Origin: an uncultured Microscilla sp.
Lineage (GTDB): Bacteria > Bacteroidota > Bacteroidia > Cytophagales > Microscillaceae
Length of the DNA stretch: 64,000 bases
Reading direction: 5' to 3'
Assembly: GCF_947493425.1 (NCBI RefSeq)
Contig: NZ_CANLRP010000012.1
Location: forward strand, 1-64,000
Part shown: in pieces, positions 9,033-18,237 of the stretch
Layout: every line of letters starts with the position of its first letter
Numbering within the stretch: the first letter of the stretch is position 1
Position numbers and translations under genes: made by a program
Notes under the pieces: model-generated
Database searches by the model: none
What the model saw: the letters and a program-made list of their open reading frames with translations, nothing else
What the model was told of the DNA's origin: nothing

Positions 9033-9078
9033 CAATGCGTCATTAATAATCGCAGAACAACCTTCTACGCTCGTTTTT
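9033..9078 (+). repeat. 46-bp direct repeat flanking the tandem array, right copy
   Basis: Partner of 8399-8444, five bases beyond the end of the partial fourth unit. Confidence 0.75.
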
Positions 9079-9197
9079 TCGGAATACTGAAAAGTGCGAC
9101 TTGAAGTCTTAATACAGGGAAGACTTGGCACAGCGGGGAGGACTATTGGGGGAAATATTATAACAAAAATGAACACATAAAATAATGGCACAAAAAA

Positions 9198-9230
9198 ACA
9201 AACCCCACAAACATTGTTTGTGGGGTTTGT
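9198..9230 (-). terminator. strong hairpin in gene-free DNA
   Basis: A perfect 15-bp stem (acaaaccccacaaac and its complement) with a 3-base loop. On the minus strand it is followed by a run of seven T, the classic intrinsic terminator shape, yet no minus-strand gene lies to its right before 9975. A second small hairpin GGGTTGG / CCAACCC follows at about 9232-9250. It may end an unrecognised minus-strand transcript or be part of a repeat. Confidence 0.5.
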
Positions 9231-9975
9231 TGGGTTGGGGTTGCCAACCCACATTAGGTTGTAATTTTGTTTACATAGTTTAGTAATTGTTAAGATTACA
9301 TTATTAGGTATTTGTGAGTTTTTAAATAGTAGGTTTTATAGACTCTAATATTAGGTTGTGTAAATTAGTACTTTTAATAGTAGAAAGGTTAACAATGACA
9401 TTAACAAATAATTATCAAACGCTGAGTGTTTTACCTATGTGCAGGGCATAAGTCCCTGTACAGTAAGTAATTGTAGGTTGGTAATGGATGTTGATATAAT
9501 TAAAAACTTTTCCTTATTTTGGGTACTGATTATAAAGAACGGAAAAGTTACCCCAAAAGGTTATAAAAATTTACAAAGCCTGTATTTTGGTACACCAAAT
9601 GTCCGGTTGAGTTTATAAAAAGCGGTCGTTGGCAGCCATTGTAGTCAAGTGTTGCCTAAGGGCATCAAAAAAACAAAGAACTGTCATCAGCGTAGGCTGC
9701 TTGTGTTCTGGTGTAAATATTGCATCAACACCCATACCTGAAAACCTGCACCAGGCGAAGATTATGGGTAATTTTAGGCATCAATAATTGATGTGTATGC
9801 CAACCAATTTTTGTCTCTTGGCTTTGCAGCCTGAGTAGGCAAGCTTCCTGTGGTCAGAGTAACCGTTTAAATAAGGTTTTGGGGTGAATTGTATGCGCTG
9901 GCAAGTCACCCAGGAATGTGCTAAAAGAGGGAGTTATCAGAGTACCAGATTTGCTGACACAACCAACAAAAAAAT

Positions 9976-12663
9976 ATGAAACTAAAGACTTTATGGATAG
10001 TAGTAGTATTACTTATAGTCTTGTTGCCACAGGCACACGCCCAAAAAGGAGCCGTATTTGTTGAGCATTATGGCAACCCTATAGCCAACCTTACTACCCA
10101 AAACAAAGCCATTGTGCAAACCTTGCAAGGCGATATGCTCATAGCCAATGCCCAAGGAGTAGTACACTATAACGGGCACCAATGGCAACGCATAGATGTG
10201 AAAGCCACCGTGTACGATCTGCTGACCGATTCGGCTACTGTGTTTACCGCCGGGCGAATGAGCTTTGGCTACCTAAAGCGCAACCTTACCGGACAGCTTG
10301 TATATACCTCTCTTATGACTACCCACAAGAAACTGCCCAAGCATCCAGGCAATTTTTATTCGATAGGCAAAACCGACCAACATGTATACTTTTTGAGCAA
10401 AAAACTACTGGTAGAAGTAGACAAAAAGAAGTTAAAGATTACTCGGTTTTGGCAAAGTAAGCCCCAAAAGCCTTACCAGGGATTGGTCACGTTTCAAAAC
10501 AAAGTTTTTGTAAACATGGCAGGCGAAGGACTTCATCAGCTTGGGGATAAAAAATTGCTCCCTACCCTGAAAGGATCTAAAGGAGCCAAGTTTAAAGACA
10601 TACAAATTACGTCTACTTTTGCCTCTAAATACCTGCCTTTTTTTACGGCAAGCGACAACTCCGTGTATCGTTATGACGGCACACTGTGGCAAAAGCTGGT
10701 CTTGCAAGACCAAAAATACCTGCACGAACACACCCTCACTACGGGCAATGCCATTGGGGAAAAATACCTGGCGCTGGGTACCCTTGATGCGGGCGTATTG
10801 GTGGTAGAAGCCAATACAGGCAAAACTTTGTTTGTGATTAACGACCAGACAGGGCTGCCCGACGACGAAATACTAGCCATAGGAGTAGACCAACAACTGG
10901 GGCTGTGGATTGCCCACTCGTTGGGTGTTTCGAGGGCGGCGCTCAATGTGCCAGTCAAGGGTTTTGGGCATTACCCGGGTTTGCTGGGCAGTATGACTGC
11001 AGTAACTCATTGGCAAGACAAAATATACGTGGCTACCAACGAGGGGGTGTTTTACTTGCACAAAACCGACACTTATGCGGAGCTTATCAAACATATTACC
11101 AATGAGAAAGTAGAGAAAAAAAAACCGGTAGTGACCAAAATAGTGACTGAAGTAGGCGGAGGTACAGTAGTAGGCAACTTAATCAATAAGGCGTTTGGCA
11201 GAAAGAAAAAGAAAAGAGTGATTTACCGAAAGGTGCCCCAGCGACAGGTAAAAACAGCCACCTCGCAGGCAACCAAAGAATTGTTGCAAAAACGGCTTTA
11301 CAACCTGAGGTCTTTCCCTTATTTTTATCAAAAAGTTGATGGGTTTGATGGCAAAGTCACCCAACTACTTGCCCTACCCGACCAATTGCTTATTGCCAGT
11401 AATAATGGTTTGTATAGCTACCAAAACAAACGCGTAAAATTAGTGTTGCCTAAGGTGTATGTACACCATCTTTTATACCAAGACGAGATGCTGTTAGTGG
11501 CCACCAGTAAGGGGCTGATAAGCTTACAAAGCAAGACCAATGTCTGGGTGGTACACGATCGTTTTGCCCAACTAAAGTTGCCTGTATACTCGGTAGCCAA
11601 AATTAAAAATAACCTGTGGCTGGGCAGCGAAAATAAAGCCGCCAAAGTACAACTGAATGCAGACAACCACTATCAGCGTCACCAAGTATTTGAGTTGCCT
11701 CAATATTACCTTGAAAACGTACAGGTGGCAAACTTGCAAAACAAGCCTGTGTTGTTTTTGTCTGACGGGGTGTATCGTTTTAATGTAACCAAAAAACAGT
11801 TTGAACGTGATCGGCTCCTTAAAATGCTCAATTTGCCCTATCAAACCATTCAGCACCAAGACAAGCACGTGTGGACTAACTTTAGAGGGCGTTGGGTAGA
11901 CATGCAGAGTTTAAAAACCACTCAATATTTGTCGTTGTTCACCAAAATATCAGACATTTATCAAGACAAGCAAGGTTTTCTTTGGGTGATTCATGACAAT
12001 GGCTTGCATAAACTGGGACTCTCGTATACCCTTAGAGGCAAACGGCTCAAAGTGTTGGTAAATCGGGTGTTTGACCATCAGAACAAAGACTTACCCTTTG
12101 ACAAAATACGGGTACACCAGGGAACCAAAGCCTATGGAGTAAATATACGCTTAAAAGTGCCTTATTACCTTAACGAAACCTCTGTAGAGTACCAATACAG
12201 AATGAAAGGAGGCAAAAAAGGCTGGAGCAAATGGCAAAGTTCACCCTTATTAACTTTTAACATGTTGCCAAGAGGCAAGCATGCTATAGAGATAAGAGCC
12301 CGTAACGGGCTGGGCGAAGAAAGCCGCATTAAAGAAGTAAAAGTAAAAATTATTCCGCCCTTTTGGAAAACCTGGTGGTTTTACCTGATAGAGGTACTGG
12401 TGTTGTTGAGCTTGGTGTTTGCATCGGCAGCTTCCAGCCGATTCCAAAAATTTGAACGCTACTCTTACATACTTACTTTTGTGACCATTATCACGGTGTT
12501 TGAGTTTATTGTATTGTCGCTGGAGCCATCAGTAGACGAGTTTTCGGGGGGGGTGCCCGTGTTTAAGTTGTTTATGAATATTATATTGGCCATATCGCTC
12601 AACCCCATCGAGCGAAAGCTTGCCATGTGGCTTAGCAAAAGCAAGCACAGGAGGTATAATTAG
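9976..12663 (+). CDS. beta-propeller / Y_Y_Y membrane protein without a known output domain
   Basis: 895 residues. A signal peptide (1-22, ending AHAQ) leads into a long beta-rich region (about 25-700) with repeated two-component-regulator-propeller-like blades. A Y_Y_Y domain follows (about 710-790; SVEYQYRMKG and WSKW are typical). Three hydrophobic segments lie near 795-815, 828-848 and 866-885, with a short basic tail. Relatives usually continue into a histidine kinase, SpoIIE or LytTR output. Here the protein ends at the membrane, so it may be a receptor acting through a partner. It stands alone between two long gaps, and no adjacent kinase is present. Confidence 0.78.
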   Translation: MKLKTLWIVVVLLIVLLPQAHAQKGAVFVEHYGNPIANLTTQNKAIVQTLQGDMLIANAQGVVHYNGHQWQRIDVKATVYDLLTDSATVFTAGRMSFGYLKRNLTGQLVYTSLMTTHKKLPKHPGNFYSIGKTDQHVYFLSKKLLVEVDKKKLKITRFWQSKPQKPYQGLVTFQNKVFVNMAGEGLHQLGDKKLLPTLKGSKGAKFKDIQITSTFASKYLPFFTASDNSVYRYDGTLWQKLVLQDQKYLHEHTLTTGNAIGEKYLALGTLDAGVLVVEANTGKTLFVINDQTGLPDDEILAIGVDQQLGLWIAHSLGVSRAALNVPVKGFGHYPGLLGSMTAVTHWQDKIYVATNEGVFYLHKTDTYAELIKHITNEKVEKKKPVVTKIVTEVGGGTVVGNLINKAFGRKKKKRVIYRKVPQRQVKTATSQATKELLQKRLYNLRSFPYFYQKVDGFDGKVTQLLALPDQLLIASNNGLYSYQNKRVKLVLPKVYVHHLLYQDEMLLVATSKGLISLQSKTNVWVVHDRFAQLKLPVYSVAKIKNNLWLGSENKAAKVQLNADNHYQRHQVFELPQYYLENVQVANLQNKPVLFLSDGVYRFNVTKKQFERDRLLKMLNLPYQTIQHQDKHVWTNFRGRWVDMQSLKTTQYLSLFTKISDIYQDKQGFLWVIHDNGLHKLGLSYTLRGKRLKVLVNRVFDHQNKDLPFDKIRVHQGTKAYGVNIRLKVPYYLNETSVEYQYRMKGGKKGWSKWQSSPLLTFNMLPRGKHAIEIRARNGLGEESRIKEVKVKIIPPFWKTWWFYLIEVLVLLSLVFASAASSRFQKFERYSYILTFVTIITVFEFIVLSLEPSVDEFSGGVPVFKLFMNIILAISLNPIERKLAMWLSKSKHRRYN

Positions 12664-13003
12664 CCGTTTTTGAAGATAAACAAACTTATGTAGGTGCTTA
12701 CAATTGGGCAGGGCAGAGTAAAAAAAACATCAGACGCTAATTTGCATTTTCATAGAATTTATTCCATTTTTGAAGCAAATTTTGCTATTAAAATAAGCAA
12801 TTGTTAAAAATAATAGCAATTGCTTGGCAAAGTTTCATTGTATTAAAGTCTAACACCAAGGCACAACATTTCACCAATCTTGGGGCTAACCCCACACACT
12901 ATCAGTGAGATATATACTATACAAAGACTGATATACACTGGCTCTCAATGGAGTGAGGAGAGGAATTGTTGCCTTGTTATTATAAAAAAACAAAATCAAA
13001 CAA
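12664..13003. other. 340-base gap before parC
   Basis: AT-rich and non-coding. One inverted repeat (AAGCAATTG / CAATTGCTT, 12795-12825) with a 13-base loop is visible. The parC promoter should lie here but no clear promoter motif was found. Confidence 0.5.
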
Positions 13004-14995
13004 ATGGCTAGTCAGGAGAATAAAGTTACAATTTCGGAAGTCTACAAAGACTGGTTTTTGGATTATGCTTCGTATGTGATTCTTGAGCGTGCCGTACCAT
13101 CGGGATACGATGGACTGAAACCGGTGCAACGTCGGATTCTGCACGCGATGAAAGAAATGGATGATGGGCGTTATAACAAAGTAGCCAATGTAATAGGGCA
13201 AGCAATGCAGTACCACCCTCACGGAGACGCATCTATTGGAGATGCATTGGTAAATATGGGGCAAAAAGACTTGCTGGTAGATACACAGGGAAACTGGGGA
13301 GACATTAACACGGGAGATAGTGCAGCAGCACCTCGTTATATAGAAGGTCGTTTGTCTAAGTTTGCCCTGGATGTAATCTTTAACCCTCAAACCACCGAAT
13401 GGCAACTCTCTTATGATGGTAGAAAAAAAGAACCTGTAAACCTACCAGTAAAGTTTCCTTTGTTGTTGGCGCAAGGCACCGAAGGTATTGCTGTAGGGCT
13501 GGCCACCAAAGTAATGCCGCATAATTTCAACGAGTTGATTGATGCCTCAATAGAATTATTGCGGGGCAATGAGGTCACCATTTATCCTGATTTTCCTACA
13601 GGAGGTACGATGGATGTTACCAATTATAGACATGGAATAAAAGGAGGTAAACTAAGGGTAAGGGTAGACATAGAGCAAGTAAGTCGAAAGATTTTGGCCA
13701 TTAAAAACGTGCCTTATGGAGTAACCACCGAAAACCTGATAGAGTCTATCAAGAAAGCCAATGATGCCAATAAAATAAAGGTGAAAAAAATCGTGGACAA
13801 CACTGCCAAAGATGTAGAAATACAAGTGCACTTGTCAACGGGGGTAGAGCCTGAGCAAACTATAGATGCTTTGTACGCCTTTACCAATTGTGAGGTGAGT
13901 ATTTCGCCCAATGCCTGTGTCATTCTAGACGATAAGCCTTGTTTTATCAAGGTAGAAGAGTTGCTCAAGATCAACACCCAAAAAACCAAAGACCTTTTAG
14001 AGCAGGAGCTACTCATTAGAAAAGGCGAGTTGCAAGAGAAAATGTTGTATAGCTCGCTTGAAAAGATATTTATCGAAAATCGTATTTACCGCGATATTGA
14101 AGAGTGCGAAACCTGGGAGGCAGTACTCGAAACCATAGATCAGGGGTTAGACCCTTTTAAACAAGACTTTTACCGCGAAATAGTAGAAGAAGACTTGGTT
14201 AGGTTGACCGAAATAAAAATTAAACGTATTTCTAAATTTGACTCTTTTAAAGCAGACGAGTTGATGAAGCGTTTGGGCGATGAGTTGGAAGAGGTAGAAC
14301 GCAACTTGAAAAGCTTGACCAAATATGCTATTCGTTATTTTAGAGAGTTGAAGAAAAAGTATGGCAAAGACCGTGAGCGTCGTACTATTATAGAAGAGTT
14401 TGAAGATATCAACGCTAAAGATGTAGTCATCAATAATCAAAAACTATATGTCAACCGTGAAGATGGTTTTATTGGTTATGGACTCAAAAAAGACGAGTAC
14501 GTAATAGATTGCTCAGACATTGATGAGGTGATTACTTTTTGTGAAGATGGCAAGTACAAAATAGTAAAAATTGCCCCCAAGGTATTCATAGGCAAAAACA
14601 TTATCCATGTGGCAGTGTTCGATAAGTCGGACAAAAATTTGGTATATAACGCCATTTATCGCGATGGGGTATCAGGCAGGGCTATGGCAAAACGTTTTCA
14701 GGTAAAAGCGGTGATCAGAGACCGGGAGTATGATGTAACCAAGGGTACCCCACGCTCGAAGTTGTTGTATTTTAGCGTAAACCCCAAAGGCGAAACCGAA
14801 GAAGTATCGGTGCGATTGACCAGGGCATCGAAAGCCAAAAACAAGCTCATTACCTATGACTTTGCCGAGATTGATGTAAAGGGCAAAAGTGCTCAAGGCA
14901 ATATTGTCACCAAACATCCAGTACAAAAGGTGACCAAATCGAAAAGTAACACAGTGCGGGTAGAAAAGCCCAAAAGTCCAGATTTGTTTGATTAA
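13004..14995 (+). CDS. parC: DNA topoisomerase IV subunit A (ParC/GyrA family)
   Basis: 663 residues of the type IIA topoisomerase A subunit, which cuts and rejoins DNA for chromosome decatenation together with ParE. The winged-helix region carries LKPVQRRILHAM (38-49) and YHPHGDASIGDAL (70-82). Catalytic Tyr112 sits in AAPRYIEGRLS. The coiled-coil gate follows to about residue 470, then a reduced beta-pinwheel C-terminal domain to about 640 and a basic tail. The full-length family is usually 750-900 residues, so the pinwheel has fewer blades than normal. ParC rather than GyrA is suggested by the absence of a clear GyrA box, but this is not certain. parE is not adjacent. Confidence 0.88.
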   Translation: MASQENKVTISEVYKDWFLDYASYVILERAVPSGYDGLKPVQRRILHAMKEMDDGRYNKVANVIGQAMQYHPHGDASIGDALVNMGQKDLLVDTQGNWGDINTGDSAAAPRYIEGRLSKFALDVIFNPQTTEWQLSYDGRKKEPVNLPVKFPLLLAQGTEGIAVGLATKVMPHNFNELIDASIELLRGNEVTIYPDFPTGGTMDVTNYRHGIKGGKLRVRVDIEQVSRKILAIKNVPYGVTTENLIESIKKANDANKIKVKKIVDNTAKDVEIQVHLSTGVEPEQTIDALYAFTNCEVSISPNACVILDDKPCFIKVEELLKINTQKTKDLLEQELLIRKGELQEKMLYSSLEKIFIENRIYRDIEECETWEAVLETIDQGLDPFKQDFYREIVEEDLVRLTEIKIKRISKFDSFKADELMKRLGDELEEVERNLKSLTKYAIRYFRELKKKYGKDRERRTIIEEFEDINAKDVVINNQKLYVNREDGFIGYGLKKDEYVIDCSDIDEVITFCEDGKYKIVKIAPKVFIGKNIIHVAVFDKSDKNLVYNAIYRDGVSGRAMAKRFQVKAVIRDREYDVTKGTPRSKLLYFSVNPKGETEEVSVRLTRASKAKNKLITYDFAEIDVKGKSAQGNIVTKHPVQKVTKSKSNTVRVEKPKSPDLFD

Positions 14996-15021
14996 GAAAC
15001 AATTTAGTAAAAATAAAAGCA

Positions 15022-15066
15022 TAAAAAAACGGGAGTAAGTCTGAAGACCTGCTCCCGTTTTTTTTA
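15022..15066. terminator. bidirectional terminator between parC and the phhB-like gene
   Basis: Stem CGGGAG / CTCCCG flanked by an A-run on one side and a long T-run on the other, between two converging genes. It should work for both strands. Confidence 0.85.
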
Positions 15067-15091
15067 TTGGCTACCCTGTGTTTCGAAGGCA

Positions 15092-15322
15092 TTATACCAG
15101 TTCGTCGATCAAAGCCGCCAGTTTTTTATCTTTATCGGTCACCGTATTGCCCGCGTCGTGTGTAGTAAGTTCAATTTCTACTTTATTATACACATTAGAC
15201 CAGTTGGGGTGATGATCCATTTTTTCGGCAATCAAGGCAACACTCGACATAAAGCCAAAAGCCTCTACAAAGTTTTTAAATTCAAAAGTTCTTTTCAGTT
15301 TGTTGTCTTCTTCTTTCCACAT
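15092..15322 (-). CDS. pterin-4a-carbinolamine dehydratase-like protein
   Basis: 76 residues. The family signature is clear: [13 protein letters not shown] (33-45) supplies the two active-site His (37, 38), and His55 follows at the expected spacing in TTHD. The enzyme dehydrates 4a-hydroxytetrahydropterin, recycling the cofactor of aromatic amino acid hydroxylases. It is slightly shorter than the usual 95-110 residues at the N-terminus; no other ATG upstream in frame improves it. No phenylalanine hydroxylase is in the window. Confidence 0.87.
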   Translation of the reverse strand: MWKEEDNKLKRTFEFKNFVEAFGFMSSVALIAEKMDHHPNWSNVYNKVEIELTTHDAGNTVTDKDKKLAALIDELV

Positions 15323-15462
15323 AATAATTTGGGTGATTGAGTGAATAATTTGATAAAGCTCAAATGTAAGGAATCATTAAAAATAAAGCTTTACCCTATT
15401 GGTTATTTTGTGGGGGAGATTGTACAGTGTACCAAGTTAAAATAGCCTTGCGGCAAGAAGGC

Positions 15463-15789
15463 TTACCTAAAAACAATTTCCTGGAGTTTTTCTTCGCCCA
15501 GGTTGTGGTTAATGCGATCTAAAATGTTGGTTTTGCGCATCAATAGTTCGGTACGAAGTGGGGGAGAAGAAATTTTGATAAAAATTGTATGGTTTTTTAT
15601 ATAAACCCCTTCAGTTCTGCTTGCTACCTCTTCGCCCATTAGGTCGCCCCATACTTGTATAATGTGAGCTTCATCGTATTTATTTTTGATCTTATAATTA
15701 TTCAACAGCTCATACACTGCATCTTTCATAGTGGTGGTAGAGGCTTTTCTGGGTTGGTTTTTATGATTGCGAAATAAGTAATCTGACAT
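15463..15789 (-). CDS. DciA-like DUF721 protein
   Basis: 108 residues matching the small DUF721 family: a helix-rich N-terminal half, the VWGDLMGEEVASRT segment (46-59) and IFIKISSPPLRTELLMRK (69-86). Proteobacterial and actinobacterial DciA members help load the replicative helicase DnaB. The Bacteroidota members are shorter and less studied, so the helicase role is inferred. Upstream, TATTTTTG on the minus strand (15863-15870) resembles a Bacteroidota -7 element. Confidence 0.75.
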   Translation of the reverse strand: MSDYLFRNHKNQPRKASTTTMKDAVYELLNNYKIKNKYDEAHIIQVWGDLMGEEVASRTEGVYIKNHTIFIKISSPPLRTELLMRKTNILDRINHNLGEEKLQEIVFR

Positions 15790-16172
15790 ATATATTAAAT
15801 TAAAAATTTTCGAGGAAATAGGGTTACACTCAATAATTTGACCTTTTTGCTAAAATAGATAACAAAAATACAAAAACAAGGCTCATATTGCTAATTAAAT
15901 GAGCAGTATTTCAACGCTAAAATCACCTCTTTTAGAGATGAATCAGCACTTGTTTAAAGCGTTCGTTTACAGGAGGGTTTGAACAAGCGCTAAAAAGTGC
16001 GCAAAACTAAGGGATTAAGAAGTATGGCACAAGCCAAAAAACTAAACACTTTCTGACGACTATTCAAAAACCTTTGTAAATTTACCCCTCAACTTGTAAG
16101 ATATTTGATTAGGCAGCACCCTGAGGTAGTTATTCAATATGTACTTACAACCCCAAAACTTAAACAAATCGG
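15790..16172. other. 383-base divergent intergenic region
   Basis: Lies between the divergent dciA-like and methyltransferase genes and should hold both promoters. Apart from a possible -7 element for the minus gene (15863-15870) nothing specific was seen. Confidence 0.5.
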
Positions 16173-17057
16173 ATGCTAATGGATAGAAAATATATTTTCT
16201 CATTATTGCTGGTGTTGAGCGGTGTTTTTTTGACTGTGACAAACGTGCAGGCACAAGACAAAAAAGAGAAGGATAAAGACAAAATAGAACTTTACCAGAG
16301 GTATACACCCATTTCGTGGTTTTATAACGAATATTGGGCACAACCATTTGCTACTACTGCAATACAAAGCCTCCATACGGTGCTTTTTCCACGGATTAAT
16401 GCCAACGCCAAAATACTTGACTTAATGTGTGGCAGTGGGCACGTGACCAATGCCTTGAAAAAACGAGGTTACAAAATGACAGGGTTAGATGCTTCAGAAG
16501 GCATGCTCAATTTTGCCAGAGTTAACGCTCCAGGAGTACCTTTTATGTTAGATGATGCCCGTCTTTTTGATATCAAAGATGAGTTTGACGCTGTCATCTG
16601 TATGAATAATGGTTTGAACCATATCTTGCAATGGAAAGAGTTGGTAATGGCGTATAGCAAAGTGTATGCATCGCTCAAAAAAGGAGGTTACTTTGTGTTT
16701 GATATGAGCCTGGAAGAGCACTACAAAAACTCATTTTCTAAGCAACGCAACTGGGTAGAGCGCGACAATTTTTCTTGTTTGTATAACTTTAGCTACAATC
16801 CTCAAGAGCGTTTGGGAGCTATAGATTTTGTGATGTTTTTGGCAAAACAACCCGCCAAAACTCCAGAAGAAAAAGCGGCGCAGGTATGGGGGCGGGTGTC
16901 GTGGAGGGTAACTCAATACTGTTACTCGCACCTTAAGGTTATAGATGCACTTGAAAAAGTAGGTTTTACTGTAATTAAAGTATACGACGGGCAAGATGAC
17001 TTGAAAAGAGGCGCGTATAACAAAGGGCGAAGGTATTATTTGTGCCAAAAGAAATAA
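16173..17057 (+). CDS. class I SAM methyltransferase with an N-terminal signal peptide
   Basis: 294 residues. The first 28 (basic start, hydrophobic core LLLVLSGVFLTV, then NVQAQ) look like a true signal peptide, followed by a Lys/Asp-rich linker. Residues 80-200 form a methyltransferase fold with motif I ILDLMCGSGH (81-90) and the acidic residue of motif II in GLDASEGM (Asp106). Small-molecule methyltransferases of this type use S-adenosylmethionine, which is cytoplasmic, so an exported copy is odd. ATGs at 16173 and 16179 are both usable. It might be membrane-tethered facing inward, or the hydrophobic stretch may be an anchor. The substrate is unknown. Confidence 0.82.
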   Translation: MLMDRKYIFSLLLVLSGVFLTVTNVQAQDKKEKDKDKIELYQRYTPISWFYNEYWAQPFATTAIQSLHTVLFPRINANAKILDLMCGSGHVTNALKKRGYKMTGLDASEGMLNFARVNAPGVPFMLDDARLFDIKDEFDAVICMNNGLNHILQWKELVMAYSKVYASLKKGGYFVFDMSLEEHYKNSFSKQRNWVERDNFSCLYNFSYNPQERLGAIDFVMFLAKQPAKTPEEKAAQVWGRVSWRVTQYCYSHLKVIDALEKVGFTVIKVYDGQDDLKRGAYNKGRRYYLCQKK

Positions 17058-17210
17058 ATAGTTGTTGAGGGCAAGTTTTTAACAGACTTGCCTTTTGAAT
17101 TTTGTCTGCCTAAGTCCACATTGGTAAACAAATCTGAATAGGCAAGGTTATTTTTATAGTTTTACTCAATTACTGAGTCATTATTAAACAAGTTCTATAC
17201 ACCAAATATC

Positions 17211-17687
17211 ATGATGGACAACAATCACTTATTTATAGAAGCAGTACGAAGTGGTAACCTGAGCACAGTTAAGCAACACTTGAGCAAGTACCCTGAGGCT
17301 GTCAATCAAAAAAACGCACAAGGTTTTACTCCTTTGATTTTGGCGGCTTATTATGATCAGTTGCCTGTAGTAGCTTATTTGATTGAGCAGGGCGCTGACA
17401 TTTCGGCTGTAGATGCCTCTGGCAATACCGCGTTGATGGGAGCTTGCTTTAAGGGCTACGAGCAACTGGTGAGCCAGCTTATTGCCTTGGGAGCGGATGT
17501 AAACGTGCGCAATGTACAAGGAGCAACTGCTTTGATATATGCGTGTATGTTTGATAAGCAAGCCATTGCCCAGTTATTGCTGGAACATGGAGCAGATGCC
17601 TCTATTAAAGATACCCAAGGCAACACTGCCCTTGACCATGCCAAAGCCAAAGGACTGAAGTGGGGAGAAGAACTATTGCAGGTCTGA
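17211..17687 (+). CDS. ankyrin repeat protein
   Basis: 158 residues made almost entirely of ankyrin repeats (about 5-36, 37-69, 70-102, 103-135 and a capping repeat to 158). Typical GFTPLILAA, GNTALMGAC, GATALIYAC and GNTALDHAK helices are visible. No signal peptide, so it is probably a cytoplasmic protein-binding scaffold. A terminator follows within 60 bases, so it is probably monocistronic. Confidence 0.9.
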   Translation: MMDNNHLFIEAVRSGNLSTVKQHLSKYPEAVNQKNAQGFTPLILAAYYDQLPVVAYLIEQGADISAVDASGNTALMGACFKGYEQLVSQLIALGADVNVRNVQGATALIYACMFDKQAIAQLLLEHGADASIKDTQGNTALDHAKAKGLKWGEELLQV

Positions 17688-17718
17688 ATAGCGAAAGATT
17701 TGCCACCAAGTAAGAGAA

Positions 17719-17752
17719 GCCGCTTTATTTATAAAGTGGTTTTTTTGTAATA
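17719..17752 (+). terminator. terminator after the ankyrin gene
   Basis: Stem CCGCTTTA / TAAAGTGG (one G-U pair) with a 4-base loop, followed by a run of T. Confidence 0.75.
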
Positions 17753-17808
17753 GAATGCCTGTAAATGTGCCAAATCCTTTGTATCTTTCATGAGACTACA
17801 TGATTACT

Positions 17809-18237
17809 ATGACAAATCAAGGATATTCGGGAACTCCATTGGTAAAAAAGCTCGGCATTAAGCCTGGGTTTCGAATGTATGGCTACCAGTTGCCACAAGA
17901 TTACTTTCATTGGTTTGACAGCCTGCCCGAAGACCTCCACCTTTTGCCCGAAGAATCATTTGAAGATGTACTGGCTGAATCGCTGGATTTTGTGCATGCG
18001 TTTTTCACAGAAAAAAAAACACTCGAAGAAATACTACCTTTGGTGAAAACCAAAATAAAAAAGAATGGCATGGTATGGGTATCGTGGCCTAAGAAAACCT
18101 CTAAGGTAGTAACTGATCTCGATAGCCACTTGGTGCGTATGTATGGACTTGAGTGTGGATTGGTAGATGTAAAGGTTGCAGCCGTAACCGAGGTATGGTC
18201 GGCAATTAAGTTTATGTACCGGATCAAAGACCGCTAA
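17809..18237 (+). CDS. DUF3052 family protein
   Basis: 142 residues from the ATG at 17809 (MTNQGYSGTPL); an ATG at 17800 would add three residues. The opening GYSGTPLVKKLGIKPG and the later MVWVSWPKK are characteristic of DUF3052, a small cytoplasmic family of unknown function often found in Bacteroidota and Actinobacteria. No catalytic residues are established. Confidence 0.78.
   Translation: MTNQGYSGTPLVKKLGIKPGFRMYGYQLPQDYFHWFDSLPEDLHLLPEESFEDVLAESLDFVHAFFTEKKTLEEILPLVKTKIKKNGMVWVSWPKKTSKVVTDLDSHLVRMYGLECGLVDVKVAAVTEVWSAIKFMYRIKDR

Larger units (their letters stand above)
8115..9975. other. 1.86-kb gene-free region rich in repeats
   Basis: No credible coding sequence on either strand. 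From left to right: an imperfect hairpin near 8330-8361, a 46-bp direct repeat (8399-8444 with partner 9033-9078), a 129-bp tandem array (8461-9028), a MITE-like insertion inside it (8727-8879), a strong hairpin (9198-9230), then about 740 AT-rich bases up to the propeller gene in which nothing stands out. Confidence 0.65.

Noticed and set aside
9015-9254. 79-codon minus-strand frame
   Set aside because: It runs through a strong hairpin and the flanking repeat; composition is that of the repeat DNA and no family is recognisable.
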